DNA of 64,000 nt. It comes from QKTW01 sp052161885. GTDB taxonomy: Bacteria; Bacteroidota; Bacteroidia; Chitinophagales; Chitinophagaceae. The position numbers and the translations under genes were made by a program. Positions within the stretch are counted from its first letter, which is position 1. Each line of letters begins with the position of its first letter. This document shows positions 24,203 through 33,528 of this stretch, piece after piece. The notes under the pieces are model-generated. The model had not been told where the DNA came from and ran no database searches. It saw only the letters and a program-made list of their open reading frames with translations. The DNA is taken from positions 5,084,001 through 5,148,000 of the forward strand of contig CP197396.1 of NCBI GenBank assembly GCA_052161885.1. The letters run 5' to 3'.

Positions 24203-25213
24203 CTAGCTCAGTGCTAATTCCATTTTTCCTACCATTTCTTTTAATAACTCGCCATCCGTGGTGGAATTATGAATACCTACGGCGTAGGTGCTGTATTTGC
24301 CGAGCAGCAACAGGCAGTATTCTATACGCTGTAACGGAATGCGCTGCGCTGCGGCCATAATTTCCCGCAGGCGGCTCGGGTATGTGCCCAGGGCGGCGGC
24401 GGCTTCTTTTTCCGGCTTGCCCTGCAGGAACTGTGCTGTATACAGGCGGTTGAAATGTGTATAGAACGACCCGATCACAAGCGGCATCGGTGCAGACTTA
24501 GGATTGGAAACAAAATAGGCCAGCATGCGGTACAGCTTGTCTTTCTGGCCGCTGGTGAGCGCTTCCGGAAATTCAAAAATGTTATATTCCCTGCTGATGC
24601 CGATATATTTTTGTATCAGCTGTGCGGTGAGTTCTTTTTCGCCCGGTACATTAATGCGTACTTTCTCTATCTCATTGGCTATTTTCTGCAAATCGTTGCC
24701 CAGGTAGGTGGCGAGTATTTCGGATTCACGCTGACCTACAGAAAAGCCGATTTCGCGGCCATAACCTTGTATCCAGGCCGGTATCTGCTCATCACGCACC
24801 TTTTCGGAGGTGAAATATATACCTTTCTCTTTGGCGAATTTTACCACTTTGCTGCGCCCGTCTGCCTTCTTGAAGCGGTGCTCAATAAGGAATACAGTAG
24901 TAGGTGACGGTTTTTCAAGATAACCGGCCAGCTCACCGAAATCCCGCATCTGCGAAGCTTCTTTCAGTATCACTACCTGGCGTTCTGCAAACATCGGGAA
25001 GCGCCTGCAGGAGTTTACCACATCGCTCCAGCTTACATCTTTTCCATAAAGCACCATCAGGTTAAAATCGCGTTCTGACGGCTGCAGGATCTTCTCTTCG
25101 AAAATTTCCGTGATCTGGTCCAGGTAATAAGGCTCCTCACCGTCTATAAGATAAACGGGGGCAAACTGCCTGTTTTGCAGCGACTGTATCAGCTTTTTAA
25201 ATTCCGGCGTCAT
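24203..25213 (-). CDS. holA: DNA polymerase III delta subunit
   Basis: A protein of about 336 residues matching the delta subunit of the clamp loader, which opens the sliding clamp and loads it onto DNA. I use the ATG at 25213; a TTG three codons earlier is possible but overlaps the promoter box. Family hallmarks are APVYLIDGEEPYYLDQI near the N-terminus, ERDFNLMVLYGKDVSW, RRFPMFAERQVVILKEA, and the helix-rich C-terminal collar domain (YNIFEFPEALTSG, LREIMAAAQRIPLQRIEYCL). The AAA+ Walker motifs are degenerate, as is usual for delta. It is downstream of, and on the same strand as, the exonuclease gene but has its own promoter. Confidence 0.92.
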   Translation of the reverse strand: MTPEFKKLIQSLQNRQFAPVYLIDGEEPYYLDQITEIFEEKILQPSERDFNLMVLYGKDVSWSDVVNSCRRFPMFAERQVVILKEASQMRDFGELAGYLEKPSPTTVFLIEHRFKKADGRSKVVKFAKEKGIYFTSEKVRDEQIPAWIQGYGREIGFSVGQRESEILATYLGNDLQKIANEIEKVRINVPGEKELTAQLIQKYIGISREYNIFEFPEALTSGQKDKLYRMLAYFVSNPKSAPMPLVIGSFYTHFNRLYTAQFLQGKPEKEAAAALGTYPSRLREIMAAAQRIPLQRIEYCLLLLGKYSTYAVGIHNSTTDGELLKEMVGKMELALS

Positions 25214-25219
25214 GAGTGG

Positions 25220-25252
25220 CAAAAATAGTAAAACAAACCACCCGAAATCAAA
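25220..25252 (-). promoter_or_regulatory. Promoter of holA, implying a leaderless or near-leaderless mRNA
   Basis: On the minus strand TTTG (25249-25252) and TATTTTTG (25220-25227) are separated by 21 bases, a full match to the Bacteroidota -33/-7 pattern. The -7 box ends six bases before the ATG at 25213, so the transcript would begin at or very near the start codon. Confidence 0.5.
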
Positions 25253-25257
25253 CCGTT

Positions 25258-25989
25258 TTATTCCTGTACATATACAAGCTCAGGTGCGATGTCCTGGCCC
25301 GCCAGCCGTAAATAAACCTTTGCGGTGGTGGCTACATCCTGCAGGCAATAAGTAGAGATGCGTTCCAGATTACCTTCTTTCCAGAACACTTCGCTTACCA
25401 TGCTGCCGTCCATATCGTCCTTAGGCGATGGTATGCCGAGTACTTCAGCAAGCAATGCAAGGGAGGTATAATGTTTATGATCGCCAAAACGCCAGAGCTC
25501 CAGTGTATCTATATTGGGATTTTCCCAGGGCTTTTTACCGCTCAGCTGCATAGACGGCGGCAGAGGAACGCCGTTAATAACCATTCGGCGGCAAAGGAAC
25601 GGTATATCAAATTCCTTGATGTTATGACCGCAGAACTTGAAGCCCGGATTGTTGCCCGCAAACTTTATCAGCAGGTCTGAGAAATTTTTTAACAAAATTT
25701 TTTCCTCATTTCCGCTCAACGATTTGAGCAATAAATTCCATTCTTTGTCTTTCTTTACAAGACAACCAACACCAATGCATACCACCTTCGCGAATTCGGA
25801 GAAAATGCCGGACCTGTTCATAAAAACATCTTCGGGAAGGGGACTTTCAGTTTCTGCTAATTTTAAGTATCTTGATTTGCGCTGCCATTCCGACAGCATT
25901 ACATCATTGAGTTCATTCATAGTGGCGGTACATGGCACGGTTTCTATATCGATGAACAGGATGTGGCTTAATTGATTTCCAGTTGTCAC
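25258..25989 (-). CDS. 3'-5' exonuclease of the PolB-exonuclease-like family
   Basis: A 243-residue DEDD-type 3'-5' exonuclease, likely cytosolic. The GTG start at 25989 is needed because the first motif begins at residue 14: DIETVP (D14, E16). The other motifs are FCGHNIKEFDIPFL (exo II with the catalytic D) and STYCLQDVATT (exo III, Y-x-x-x-D). It resembles the 'predicted 3'-5' exonuclease related to the exonuclease domain of PolB' group common in Bacteroidota, probably in repair or RNA turnover. It is followed by holA, and the promoter of the + strand gene at 26033 overlaps its 5' end. Confidence 0.82.
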   Translation of the reverse strand: MTTGNQLSHILFIDIETVPCTATMNELNDVMLSEWQRKSRYLKLAETESPLPEDVFMNRSGIFSEFAKVVCIGVGCLVKKDKEWNLLLKSLSGNEEKILLKNFSDLLIKFAGNNPGFKFCGHNIKEFDIPFLCRRMVINGVPLPPSMQLSGKKPWENPNIDTLELWRFGDHKHYTSLALLAEVLGIPSPKDDMDGSMVSEVFWKEGNLERISTYCLQDVATTAKVYLRLAGQDIAPELVYVQE

Positions 25990-26002
25990 TTAATTATATT
26001 TG
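25972..26002 (+). promoter_or_regulatory. Promoter of the coiled-coil membrane protein gene
   Basis: TTG (25972-25974) and TATATTTG (25995-26002) are 20 bases apart, a full match to the Bacteroidota consensus, 30 bases upstream of the ATG at 26033. The -33 element lies inside the divergent exonuclease gene. Confidence 0.65.
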
Positions 26003-26032
26003 TAAACTAAAATAAATCAAAAACTTTAAAAC

Positions 26033-26989
26033 ATGAGTCAGGATTTAAACCAGCCGGTAACACAGTCTAATCAACCCAACGGACCGAAGCCGGGAAAAAA
26101 TAATAACCTGATTTTAGGAGTCGTTATTGCGGTGCTTGCTGCTGCAATCATTTATCTCCTTATCGACAGGAATAAACTGACCCACCAGAACCAGATGGTA
26201 TCTGCACAGGTGGATTCTGTATCGCTTGACAGAAACTCCATAAAAACGGAATACGATGCAGCGCTGGCCCGGCTTGACGACCTGGTTTCCAAAAACACGG
26301 CGCTCAATGGTGAAATCAATGATAAGAATGGTGAAATAGCAAAGATGAAAGCAGAACTGCAGGGCATCATGAGCAAAAGCAATGCAACAAAATCTGATCT
26401 TGCCCGTGCGCGTACGCTTATCAGTGAACTCAATGGAAAAGTAAAAGGCTATGAAGAACGTATTGCAGAACTGGAAGGTGAAAACAAAAACCTTTCAGAT
26501 GCAAATACCAATCTTACCAAAGAAAGAGACTCTACGGTAACAGATAACATTGCGCTGAAGCAAAAAGTGCGTGAAGGTGCGGTACTGCATGTTTCAAACA
26601 TACGCATGGTGCCGATAGACCTGCGCCGTGGCGGTAAAAAAGAAAAAGAAACCGGCAAAGCCCGCCGTGTAGACCTGATGCGCATCTATTTTGATATCGA
26701 CGAAAACCGTATAGCAGAAAGCGGCCCGAAAGATCTGTACCTGCGTATTACCGGTCCGGATGGCAATCTGTTGAGCAATGCAGCTTACGGATCAGGTATA
26801 ACAACAACAGCTGATGGGGCGTCGCTGAACTATACACTGCAGAAACAGATACAGCTGCAGCAAAACCAGCCGGTTAAAGATGTAACCATCGACTGGCACC
26901 AGGACAGCGACTACCAGAAAGGCACATATGCCATAGAGATTTATAACGATGGTTATAAAGTAGGCAGCGGCAGTGTAACGCTGAAATAA
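26033..26989 (+). CDS. Membrane-anchored coiled-coil protein
   Basis: A 318-residue protein. After a proline- and asparagine-rich cytosolic start comes one membrane segment (about residues 25-45, LILGVVIAVLAAAIIYLLI), a long coiled coil (about 47-180, with regular L/I/A heptads and the tract ISELNGKVKGYEERIAELEG) and a C-terminal beta domain (about 185-318). The domain order suggests a periplasmic rod with a binding head. Similar proteins are found across Chitinophagaceae without an assigned function. It has a strong promoter and its own terminator, so it is expressed independently. Confidence 0.72.
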   Translation: MSQDLNQPVTQSNQPNGPKPGKNNNLILGVVIAVLAAAIIYLLIDRNKLTHQNQMVSAQVDSVSLDRNSIKTEYDAALARLDDLVSKNTALNGEINDKNGEIAKMKAELQGIMSKSNATKSDLARARTLISELNGKVKGYEERIAELEGENKNLSDANTNLTKERDSTVTDNIALKQKVREGAVLHVSNIRMVPIDLRRGGKKEKETGKARRVDLMRIYFDIDENRIAESGPKDLYLRITGPDGNLLSNAAYGSGITTTADGASLNYTLQKQIQLQQNQPVKDVTIDWHQDSDYQKGTYAIEIYNDGYKVGSGSVTLK

Positions 26990-27013
26990 TTTCATTTAAA
27001 ACAATAACAGAAA

Positions 27014-27046
27014 AAGAGAGCTTGTCATGCAGGCTCTCTTTTTTAT
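27014..27046 (+). terminator. Intrinsic terminator after coiled-coil gene
   Basis: AAGAGAGC (27014-27021) pairs with GCTCTCTT (27033-27040), with an 11-base loop and a T-run beyond it. Confidence 0.75.
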
Positions 27047-27236
27047 TTTGTATATTTAAATACTTTTTGATCTACGCCTTATGACCAATACCTGCTTCTT
27101 ACAGACAACAGAATATCCCGGATATAGTTTACTGGTAACGCTTTTGCGGTACTGTATTACTTCAGGCCTTAACAATAAGATAATGCCTGTTTTTTCTTAG
27201 TTAACAAATGCTGACCTATTATTGCGTCGGAATATT

Positions 27237-27923
27237 ATGGAAGTGTTACCTGGTAAGATACTGATCGTAGACGATGAACCGGATATAGTAGAGTTCATCA
27301 GTTACAACCTGAAAAGCAAAGGCTATCATATTGCCACAGCAAAAGACGGAGTGGAGGCTATTCGCAGAGCGAAAGAATTTATGCCCGATCTTATCCTGCT
27401 GGACATTATGATGCCTAACAAAGATGGTATAGAAACCATCCGCGAACTGCGCCAGATGCCCGAATTTGAAAATACGGCCATCATTTTCCTCACGGCGCTG
27501 AGCGATGAAAAGTCTGAGATTGAAGGGCTGAAAACCGGGGCCGATGACTATATAGCCAAGCCCATCAAGCCGGAACTGCTGGCCACCCGTATCAGTGCAG
27601 CACTACGCCGCACCCGTAAGGATGAAGACCAGGAGCAGAAGCTGAACTTCGGTGAACTGGAAATCAACAAAACCAAGTTTACCGTAACCTTCAAGGAAGA
27701 AGAGATTTCACTCGCCAAGAAAGAATTTGAGCTGCTGTCACTGCTGGCATCCAAGCCCGGACGCGTATTTCTCCGCAACGAGATACTGCAGCGTGTATGG
27801 GGCACGGATGTGATCGTGGGCGACCGTACCATAGACGTACACATCCGGAAAATACGCCAGAAGGTAGGCATAGACCTCATTACCACTGTAAAAGGCGTAG
27901 GATACAAATTTGAAATGGCGTAG
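27237..27923 (+). CDS. OmpR/PhoB-family response regulator
   Basis: A 228-residue response regulator. I use the ATG at 27237; a TTG at 27222 would add five residues. The receiver domain has D12 and D13 (LIVDDEPD), the phospho-acceptor D56 (LLDIMMPNKDG), T in FLTALSDE and K in IAKPIKPE. The winged-helix DNA-binding domain occupies about 130-228, with the signatures LAKKEFELLSLL, VWGTDVIVGDRTIDVHIRKI and KGVGYKF. The sensor kinase gene begins 10 bases downstream, so the two form an operon of the PhoB-PhoR type. No phosphate-transport genes are nearby, so the signal is unknown. Confidence 0.92.
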   Translation: MEVLPGKILIVDDEPDIVEFISYNLKSKGYHIATAKDGVEAIRRAKEFMPDLILLDIMMPNKDGIETIRELRQMPEFENTAIIFLTALSDEKSEIEGLKTGADDYIAKPIKPELLATRISAALRRTRKDEDQEQKLNFGELEINKTKFTVTFKEEEISLAKKEFELLSLLASKPGRVFLRNEILQRVWGTDVIVGDRTIDVHIRKIRQKVGIDLITTVKGVGYKFEMA

Positions 27924-27932
27924 ATTTAAGCT

Positions 27933-28988
27933 ATGTCATTTCTTGATACCAAAAACCTTTCCCCAAGGTTGCTGTCATTTATCACAGCAACTATCATATC
28001 ATCTGCCAATGCTTTGCTCAGCCTTATACTGAGGCCGGAGTGGTATATGACGCTGATCGTTTTTGCGGTCACGTTCGTAATTACATATTCTCTCTATTAT
28101 TACACACTCCAACGGTTTATCTACCGGAAGATCAAGCTTATCTACAAGTTTATCTACCAGACAAAAGCTACCAAAAAGGAGGAGTTTTTCTACAACAATA
28201 TCCTTCCGCAGAAATCTATTGAAGAAGTAAGTAAGGATGTGCAGAAATGGGCAACCCAGAAAAAAGATGAGATAGACCTGCTGCGCAAAAACGAGCAGTT
28301 CCGTAAAGAGTTTCTCAGCAACCTGGCGCATGAACTGCGTACACCGATATTTACAGTGCAGGGCTATGTGGATACGCTGCTGGGCGGCGCACTGGAAGAT
28401 CCTAATGTAAACAAGAAATTCCTGGGTAATGCGTCGCGCAGTATAGACCGGCTGGTGCAGCTGGTAGATGATCTGAACCAGATATCGAAGCTGGAATCCG
28501 GAAAAATTCCCATCATACAGGAGAGCTTCGTGATCCAGGACCTGGTACGCGACATCTACGAAGAGCTTTCTCTGAAGGTGAAAGAAAAGGATATTCGCCT
28601 TGAGTTTAAAAAAGGCACGGAACGTCCGCTGGTTGTATACGCCGACCGGCCTAAGATACACCAGGTATTATTGAACCTTATCGAGAATGCGGTGAAATAC
28701 GGCCATGAGCACGGAGCCGTTATAGCCGGCTGCTATGAAATGGATGAAGGGCATATTTATATTGAAATATCAGACGACGGGCCGGGTATTGAAGAAGAGC
28801 ATCTGCCGCGCATCTTTGAGCGTTTCTACCGTGCAGACCGTAGCCGCAGCCGCAATATCGGCGGCACCGGCCTGGGGCTGGCTATCGTAAAGCATATCAT
28901 TGAAGCGCATGGCCAGACGGTGAATGTACGCAGTAAGCCGGGCGTAGGATCTTCATTCGGTTTTACGCTGGAAAAGAGCCGCGAATAA
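27933..28988 (+). CDS. PhoR-like sensor histidine kinase
   Basis: A 351-residue membrane kinase. Two membrane segments (about residues 13-33 and 38-58) with almost no periplasmic loop suggest that it senses membrane or cytosolic cues. A linker helix leads to HisKA with H133 (LAHELRTPIFTVQGY) and an HATPase domain with NLIENAVKYG (N box), DDGPGI (G1), FERFYR (F box) and GGTGLGLAIVKH (G2). It is in an operon with the response regulator at 27237. Its stop codon directly abuts the stop of the convergent YCII-like gene. Confidence 0.92.
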   Translation: MSFLDTKNLSPRLLSFITATIISSANALLSLILRPEWYMTLIVFAVTFVITYSLYYYTLQRFIYRKIKLIYKFIYQTKATKKEEFFYNNILPQKSIEEVSKDVQKWATQKKDEIDLLRKNEQFRKEFLSNLAHELRTPIFTVQGYVDTLLGGALEDPNVNKKFLGNASRSIDRLVQLVDDLNQISKLESGKIPIIQESFVIQDLVRDIYEELSLKVKEKDIRLEFKKGTERPLVVYADRPKIHQVLLNLIENAVKYGHEHGAVIAGCYEMDEGHIYIEISDDGPGIEEEHLPRIFERFYRADRSRSRNIGGTGLGLAIVKHIIEAHGQTVNVRSKPGVGSSFGFTLEKSRE

Positions 28989-29354
28989 TTACTTCGGATA
29001 GACAAAGCTGGTCTGTTCCTCTTTCATCTTTATCGGTTTCACTTCAATAGTGGCAGAAGGTACATATTCAAATTCAGGATTGCTTTTGGCTATAGCAATG
29101 GCATCTTCCATATTATCTGCAATGATGTGGTAATAGCCTACCTGCACTTCTTTCAATGGGTCTACAGCAGCACTTTTCCAGTCATTATTGTTTCTTGAAA
29201 TAATTACACCCTCCCGCACGATCGGCTGCGCGGCAACCAGTTTACCTGCAGCTTTAAGCTCACCGATGTATACCTCGCATTTTTTTATAAAAGCAAGATG
29301 ATCTTCAGCAGACAGCGCTGCTTTTGCATCGCCTGCATTCCTGATGTACAACAT
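28989..29354 (-). CDS. YCII-related domain protein
   Basis: A 121-residue cytosolic protein resembling the YciI/DGPF-related fold, a small ferredoxin-like dimer. It reads MLYIRNAGDAKAALSAEDHLAF at the start, KAAGKLVAAQPI in the middle, and EVQVGYYHIIADNMEDAIAIAKSNPEF near the end, the last being the typical strand-helix with A-x-x-P. Enzymatic activity of the family is mostly unassigned. The gene shares the intergenic hairpin at 29398-29433 with the upstream T9SS esterase gene and lies convergent to the histidine kinase. Confidence 0.68.
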   Translation of the reverse strand: MLYIRNAGDAKAALSAEDHLAFIKKCEVYIGELKAAGKLVAAQPIVREGVIISRNNNDWKSAAVDPLKEVQVGYYHIIADNMEDAIAIAKSNPEFEYVPSATIEVKPIKMKEEQTSFVYPK

Positions 29355-29397
29355 GTATTCCTGTGGTATATATTGTTTTTATTATGTAAAATACAAT

Positions 29398-29433
29398 AAA
29401 AAAAACGGCTGTGTCTTAAAGACACAGCCGTTT
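29398..29433 (-). terminator. Intrinsic terminator of the T9SS esterase gene
   Basis: AAACGGCTGTGTCTT (29403-29417) is perfectly complementary to AAGACACAGCCGTTT (29419-29433). Read on the minus strand it ends in a T-run of at least eight. It lies 23 bases past the stop of the gene at 29456. Confidence 0.85.
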
Positions 29434-29455
29434 GAAGTTGATATATTGATGCCTG

Positions 29456-32400
29456 TTATTCTTTGATCAGTTTGTACTGGTAAGTATTAGTGTTCGCATT
29501 CACCTTAAGTATGTATGTTCCCGGAGACAGCGTACTGTTCGGGATTTTAAGATCCTGCATCCTGGCGTTACTTACATGATTTGAATAAATGGTTTTGCCG
29601 AAGAGGTCATACATTTTCATGTCAGCATCGGTGATATCCTGGTTCATAAAGGAAACATTCCAGTCTGTCTTCGCAGGATTGGGATATACAAGGACGTCGC
29701 CTTCCGGTGTTACAACCTGTTCACCATTGTACATCATTCTTGGCGCCGGGCCATCGTAGACCAGCACTGCGTGCGTGTTAGGGCAGGTGCCGGTTACAGA
29801 AAGATGATATATACCATCTACATAACTTGTACCGCATGAGTTTGTTGCGCTGTAGCTCACTACGATTTTCTGGCCGTTAGTAAGAATGTAGTACGCGGTT
29901 CCTGCACCTGATCCGTTTGTGATACAACCACTGGTGCATCCTGAGGCAAGCGATACCGTCCAGTTTGATGTAGTTCCTGCCGGTGGTGCTCCAAATGAAA
30001 CTGCGACGCTGAATTTATAACAGTTAGGCGTTGATGATACCGAAATATTAGGTAATGAGGCCTGCGGAGCCCCTACCTGTATTGTTTTGCTGAAGCTTAC
30101 AGTACCTGAGCAAGCAGTAACCGTGGCTGTGAGTGTAACCGGGCCATTGCCAGTAGCTGTAAGAGTTGTTGATGGACCGGTAGTGGGCGATAGAGATGCA
30201 TAATTCGGGAACACAGACCAGCTGACATTGGATCCTGTAGGTGCGGGAGTGGTAAGCGAAAATGTCTGTGGGTTTCCGGCACATACGGAAGAAGTACCGG
30301 CAATGCTGTTGTCTGGGCATACAAATGAGCAGTTGTCGGCCGGAGATAAGCCCTGAAGCACTTTCCCGGTCCAGTCTGCATTGCGTGATTCCGTAAGGAT
30401 ATGCGGCTGGTTGTTTAAATCTACACTTGTTGCGCTATATGCAGTAACAAATTTGGCAAAGCTGGTATTATATGGAGCTGCCGGTGGGAAGGCGCCTATG
30501 TACTTGGACTGGTATACGGATTTGGGCAGGGAAACGTTGCCACCGCCAATATCAAGTGCACTTGCCGTGGGCACGAAGCTGAAACGATTTTTCAGTGACA
30601 ACGTACCGGTAAAAGATCCGAAGGCTGTAGAACCACCGCTGTATGTACCACCGTTAAATCCGGAGATGCCATAATATCCGCCAGGGAATGTTTCCCAGGG
30701 ATAGGTGCCGGAGCGGCCGTAGTCGCACTGGGTAAGTGTTACTGTAATGGGGAGGAGCCACAATATCTTTTTGGTATAAGATATCTTACCATGATACAGT
30801 TGTTGGTAGCTGTTATCAGCATCACCTTTTACCCAAAAATCGGCATTCCATTGGTTGGAACCTGGAATAAGACCGAGGCCGGGAGGCACAACATTTCCCG
30901 GAAGGGATGCGAGGGTAGAATAAACAACTGTGCTTGTTCCGGGAAGAAGCGGAAGTCCAAAGTACAATATAAGGTCGCTCAACCAGCCCGTATTCGCCTG
31001 TCCGCTGAAACTCATCTGGGTTTCGGCCGGACCGAAAGGCTGACTGATACCGCATTGCGAGCCGTTTGAAATTGCGTAATTGGTACATTGTTGTGGATAC
31101 CCTTTGTTTTTAAGCTTTTGCTGCCATGCAGCATGCATAGAATTGCCCCAGGGGCTGATATGGTTTATCAGCATTTCCGCTGCTGCGGGCTGATACGCAA
31201 GTGAAAGACCGTCATTAATGCTCAGGGAGCCTGTAAGTGGTATTACATAATTCTGAATGGTGGCGCCAAGATAGCCTGTTCCTAGCCAGTAGCTGCGCAG
31301 ATGATCTGCCATTTTCTGGAAACCCATAGGCACGTGTGCGCCTAGGTGTGGAGCATCGTGGCTGATATAATACTGCACCTGGTGGTTTTCTCCTTTATCT
31401 TCCATATCTTTAAGTGCATAACGGGCTATTACACCGCCCATACTCATACCCCATACTACATCTTTTGCCGTGCCGGACTTCATATTATTGATAGTTCGTA
31501 TGATGGTTTCCAGCAGGAGTGCATTACGCTCAAGATAATCAGTACCATTGTTCCAGTCTACATATACAAGATCGTAAGGCACGTTTTGTATCTGCTGTCT
31601 CAGCGGATTACTGAAGGAAATATTATTCAGGTCTGCTTGGAAAGCGCCTTCGATATCAGTGATACCGAATTCGTTCTGAGGTGTAAGGATATTGCCGGGG
31701 TCAAAACCTTCAACAATGATCAACGGATGGCGCAGAATGTGGTCTGAACTGGCGTACCTTATGCTTATTTTGCCCGTTGCATAAACATTATTGTACGCTT
31801 CTGTAGCTGTAACATCCAGTACCTGGTCTACAAAGGCCCTGCGCTCAGCGACCACTGTTATGGTGCTATGAGACAGCAGCACGGTACCGTTGCTCAGTAT
31901 TACCTGGAATTTCCATTCTTTTGCGCCGGCAGTGCTGTATTGAACATTAAAAGTGCTGCCGGGCGAAAGGGAACGATATCCGTTGCCGTCTCCGGGATCT
32001 GCCTGGACAGAGCGGTATTGGCCGCTCATATTGCTTACCCACATATCAGAAGGCAGCGTAACCTTCATGGAAAGTGTATTCAACTGGCTTACCGGCAGCG
32101 CCATTGCAAAACATGTTTTTGTCTCGTACGGATTCTGCCACACACCATTCACATATTTGTCGAAGATCTGGTTCCCCTGTACATCCAGGTTGTTTGCCGC
32201 ATTGGAGCCATACTGCTCATATTGGTATAATACACCACTTAGCGCAAGGCTGTTAGGTGCTGCATTGTTTTTCCAGGCATTGTAAAATGTTTGCGGATCA
32301 GGAATACGGCCATTTGACGGCGCATCTACCTGGCTGGAGAAAAGAGTAGAGTTGATTTGTTCAATAACCGCAAAATTGGCAAGGTTATCGTCTGTGAGTT

Positions 32401-32614
32401 TTGTGCCGTCGAAAATGGACAGATCTGCGAATTTGTAGCCATAGTCAAGCAATACACGTGATGGGATATTGGTTGTTTTTATGTTCGCAAATATGTCGCG
32501 GTTCTGTTGCCAAAATGTACTGTCATCCGTTTGCATTGTACTATCGCTTTGTGCAAAGACAGGTAGATTGCTGACGCATAAAGAAAGTAGAATTAATAGA
32601 AGTGATTTTTTCAT
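29456..32614 (-). CDS. Large secreted alpha/beta-hydrolase (esterase/lipase-like) with T9SS type A sorting domain
   Basis: A secreted protein of about 1052 residues. The start at 32614 begins the signal peptide (MKKSLLLILLSLCVSN to VFAQ); the frame to 32650 is longer but unlikely. An N-terminal beta domain is followed by an alpha/beta-hydrolase: IVEGFDPGN (oxyanion region), DLVYVDWNNG, and the nucleophile elbow GMSMGG with S391, then HDAPHLGAHVP. This resembles PGAP1/lipase-type esterases. The C-terminal ~300 residues hold Ig-like domains, and the last ~80 (VLVYPNPAKTDWNV to YKLIKE) are a T9SS signal. It is probably a cell-surface esterase. The acid and His of the triad were not assigned. Confidence 0.82.
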   Translation of the reverse strand: MKKSLLLILLSLCVSNLPVFAQSDSTMQTDDSTFWQQNRDIFANIKTTNIPSRVLLDYGYKFADLSIFDGTKLTDDNLANFAVIEQINSTLFSSQVDAPSNGRIPDPQTFYNAWKNNAAPNSLALSGVLYQYEQYGSNAANNLDVQGNQIFDKYVNGVWQNPYETKTCFAMALPVSQLNTLSMKVTLPSDMWVSNMSGQYRSVQADPGDGNGYRSLSPGSTFNVQYSTAGAKEWKFQVILSNGTVLLSHSTITVVAERRAFVDQVLDVTATEAYNNVYATGKISIRYASSDHILRHPLIIVEGFDPGNILTPQNEFGITDIEGAFQADLNNISFSNPLRQQIQNVPYDLVYVDWNNGTDYLERNALLLETIIRTINNMKSGTAKDVVWGMSMGGVIARYALKDMEDKGENHQVQYYISHDAPHLGAHVPMGFQKMADHLRSYWLGTGYLGATIQNYVIPLTGSLSINDGLSLAYQPAAAEMLINHISPWGNSMHAAWQQKLKNKGYPQQCTNYAISNGSQCGISQPFGPAETQMSFSGQANTGWLSDLILYFGLPLLPGTSTVVYSTLASLPGNVVPPGLGLIPGSNQWNADFWVKGDADNSYQQLYHGKISYTKKILWLLPITVTLTQCDYGRSGTYPWETFPGGYYGISGFNGGTYSGGSTAFGSFTGTLSLKNRFSFVPTASALDIGGGNVSLPKSVYQSKYIGAFPPAAPYNTSFAKFVTAYSATSVDLNNQPHILTESRNADWTGKVLQGLSPADNCSFVCPDNSIAGTSSVCAGNPQTFSLTTPAPTGSNVSWSVFPNYASLSPTTGPSTTLTATGNGPVTLTATVTACSGTVSFSKTIQVGAPQASLPNISVSSTPNCYKFSVAVSFGAPPAGTTSNWTVSLASGCTSGCITNGSGAGTAYYILTNGQKIVVSYSATNSCGTSYVDGIYHLSVTGTCPNTHAVLVYDGPAPRMMYNGEQVVTPEGDVLVYPNPAKTDWNVSFMNQDITDADMKMYDLFGKTIYSNHVSNARMQDLKIPNSTLSPGTYILKVNANTNTYQYKLIKE

Positions 32615-32844
32615 AATTGTGGTTTTGGGTAAAAATGTAAAGTGGAACACTTATGTAATAGCACATCGCTATTTGTCAAGGGGGGGCTCTTGAGTTTATA
32701 CACATGATAGTTCTTTTCGGTAAATATGAAAATACGTTTTCATGTAAACTCTAACAAAAAAATATCTTTTTCTATACCGAGTTTATGAAATTGTATTTTG
32801 AGTTCACCGTTATGCGCTTTGATCGTATTCATTCATAGAAAAGC

Positions 32845-33528
32845 CTATTTAAAATTGCCCGAAGCCACATCCGTCCATTTGCGTAGCGACTCCTGATAAA
32901 AAGTGATGTACTCGGTCTGGTCTGCACCCTTCAGGCCACTCAGCAGCTTCATGGCAGTATCGTGCCATACATCATATTTTGCGTTTACTTCTGTATTTTT
33001 CTTGCCATCATCTGCTTTTATGGCTTCTTTATATGCTGCCAGCAGTTGGGCAAATTCTACCATGCTTTTTTGTGCGTCAATATTTGTGTATTGTGTCTTT
33101 GTTTCAGCAGGAGAAGATGATGATACGGTAGCTGGAGCAACATCAGATGAATTGCTGCTGCTTACCTGCTCTGTACTGTTGTTATGCGTCTTTCCTTTTA
33201 CAGCATCGCCGATTAACCCCGCAACTATGGAAAGGCCTATCACAATGAGCAAGGAAAATGTCCAGACGGGCGTTTTTGCTTTTTGCTGTAAAGCATTGTA
33301 TGCCGTTTTCTGGTCGGGCGACATTTCGTTGAGTTTCCTCGTCTGCTTGCAGTGACTGCAGACGCTCACGCCTGTTTTGCCTATCGGGGTAACCGGTATC
33401 CAGAAAAGGTGCAGGTACCGCTGAAAAACAAATACATGTGTGCTGTGTGGTGTACCACAGTTAGGACATGAACCGGGTATTTGCTCACTTATTAATTGTG
33501 TGGACTTTCTGCCGTATATAAAAATCAT
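32845..33528 (-). CDS. Zinc-ribbon membrane protein
   Basis: A protein of about 227 residues from the ATG at 33528, which I prefer to 33651 because the extra 41 residues look unstructured and the zinc ribbon begins just after it. Two CxxC knuckles, SCPNCG and VCSHCK, flank VFQRYLHLFWIPVTPIGK, the pattern of the zinc-ribbon family of small membrane proteins. A membrane segment (about residues 92-112), a Ser/Thr-rich linker and a helical C-terminal domain follow. Function unknown; the C-terminal part is predicted to be on the other side of the membrane from the ribbon. The next 328 bases upstream to icd hold only the icd promoter element and no gene. Confidence 0.65.
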   Translation of the reverse strand: MIFIYGRKSTQLISEQIPGSCPNCGTPHSTHVFVFQRYLHLFWIPVTPIGKTGVSVCSHCKQTRKLNEMSPDQKTAYNALQQKAKTPVWTFSLLIVIGLSIVAGLIGDAVKGKTHNNSTEQVSSSNSSDVAPATVSSSSPAETKTQYTNIDAQKSMVEFAQLLAAYKEAIKADDGKKNTEVNAKYDVWHDTAMKLLSGLKGADQTEYITFYQESLRKWTDVASGNFK

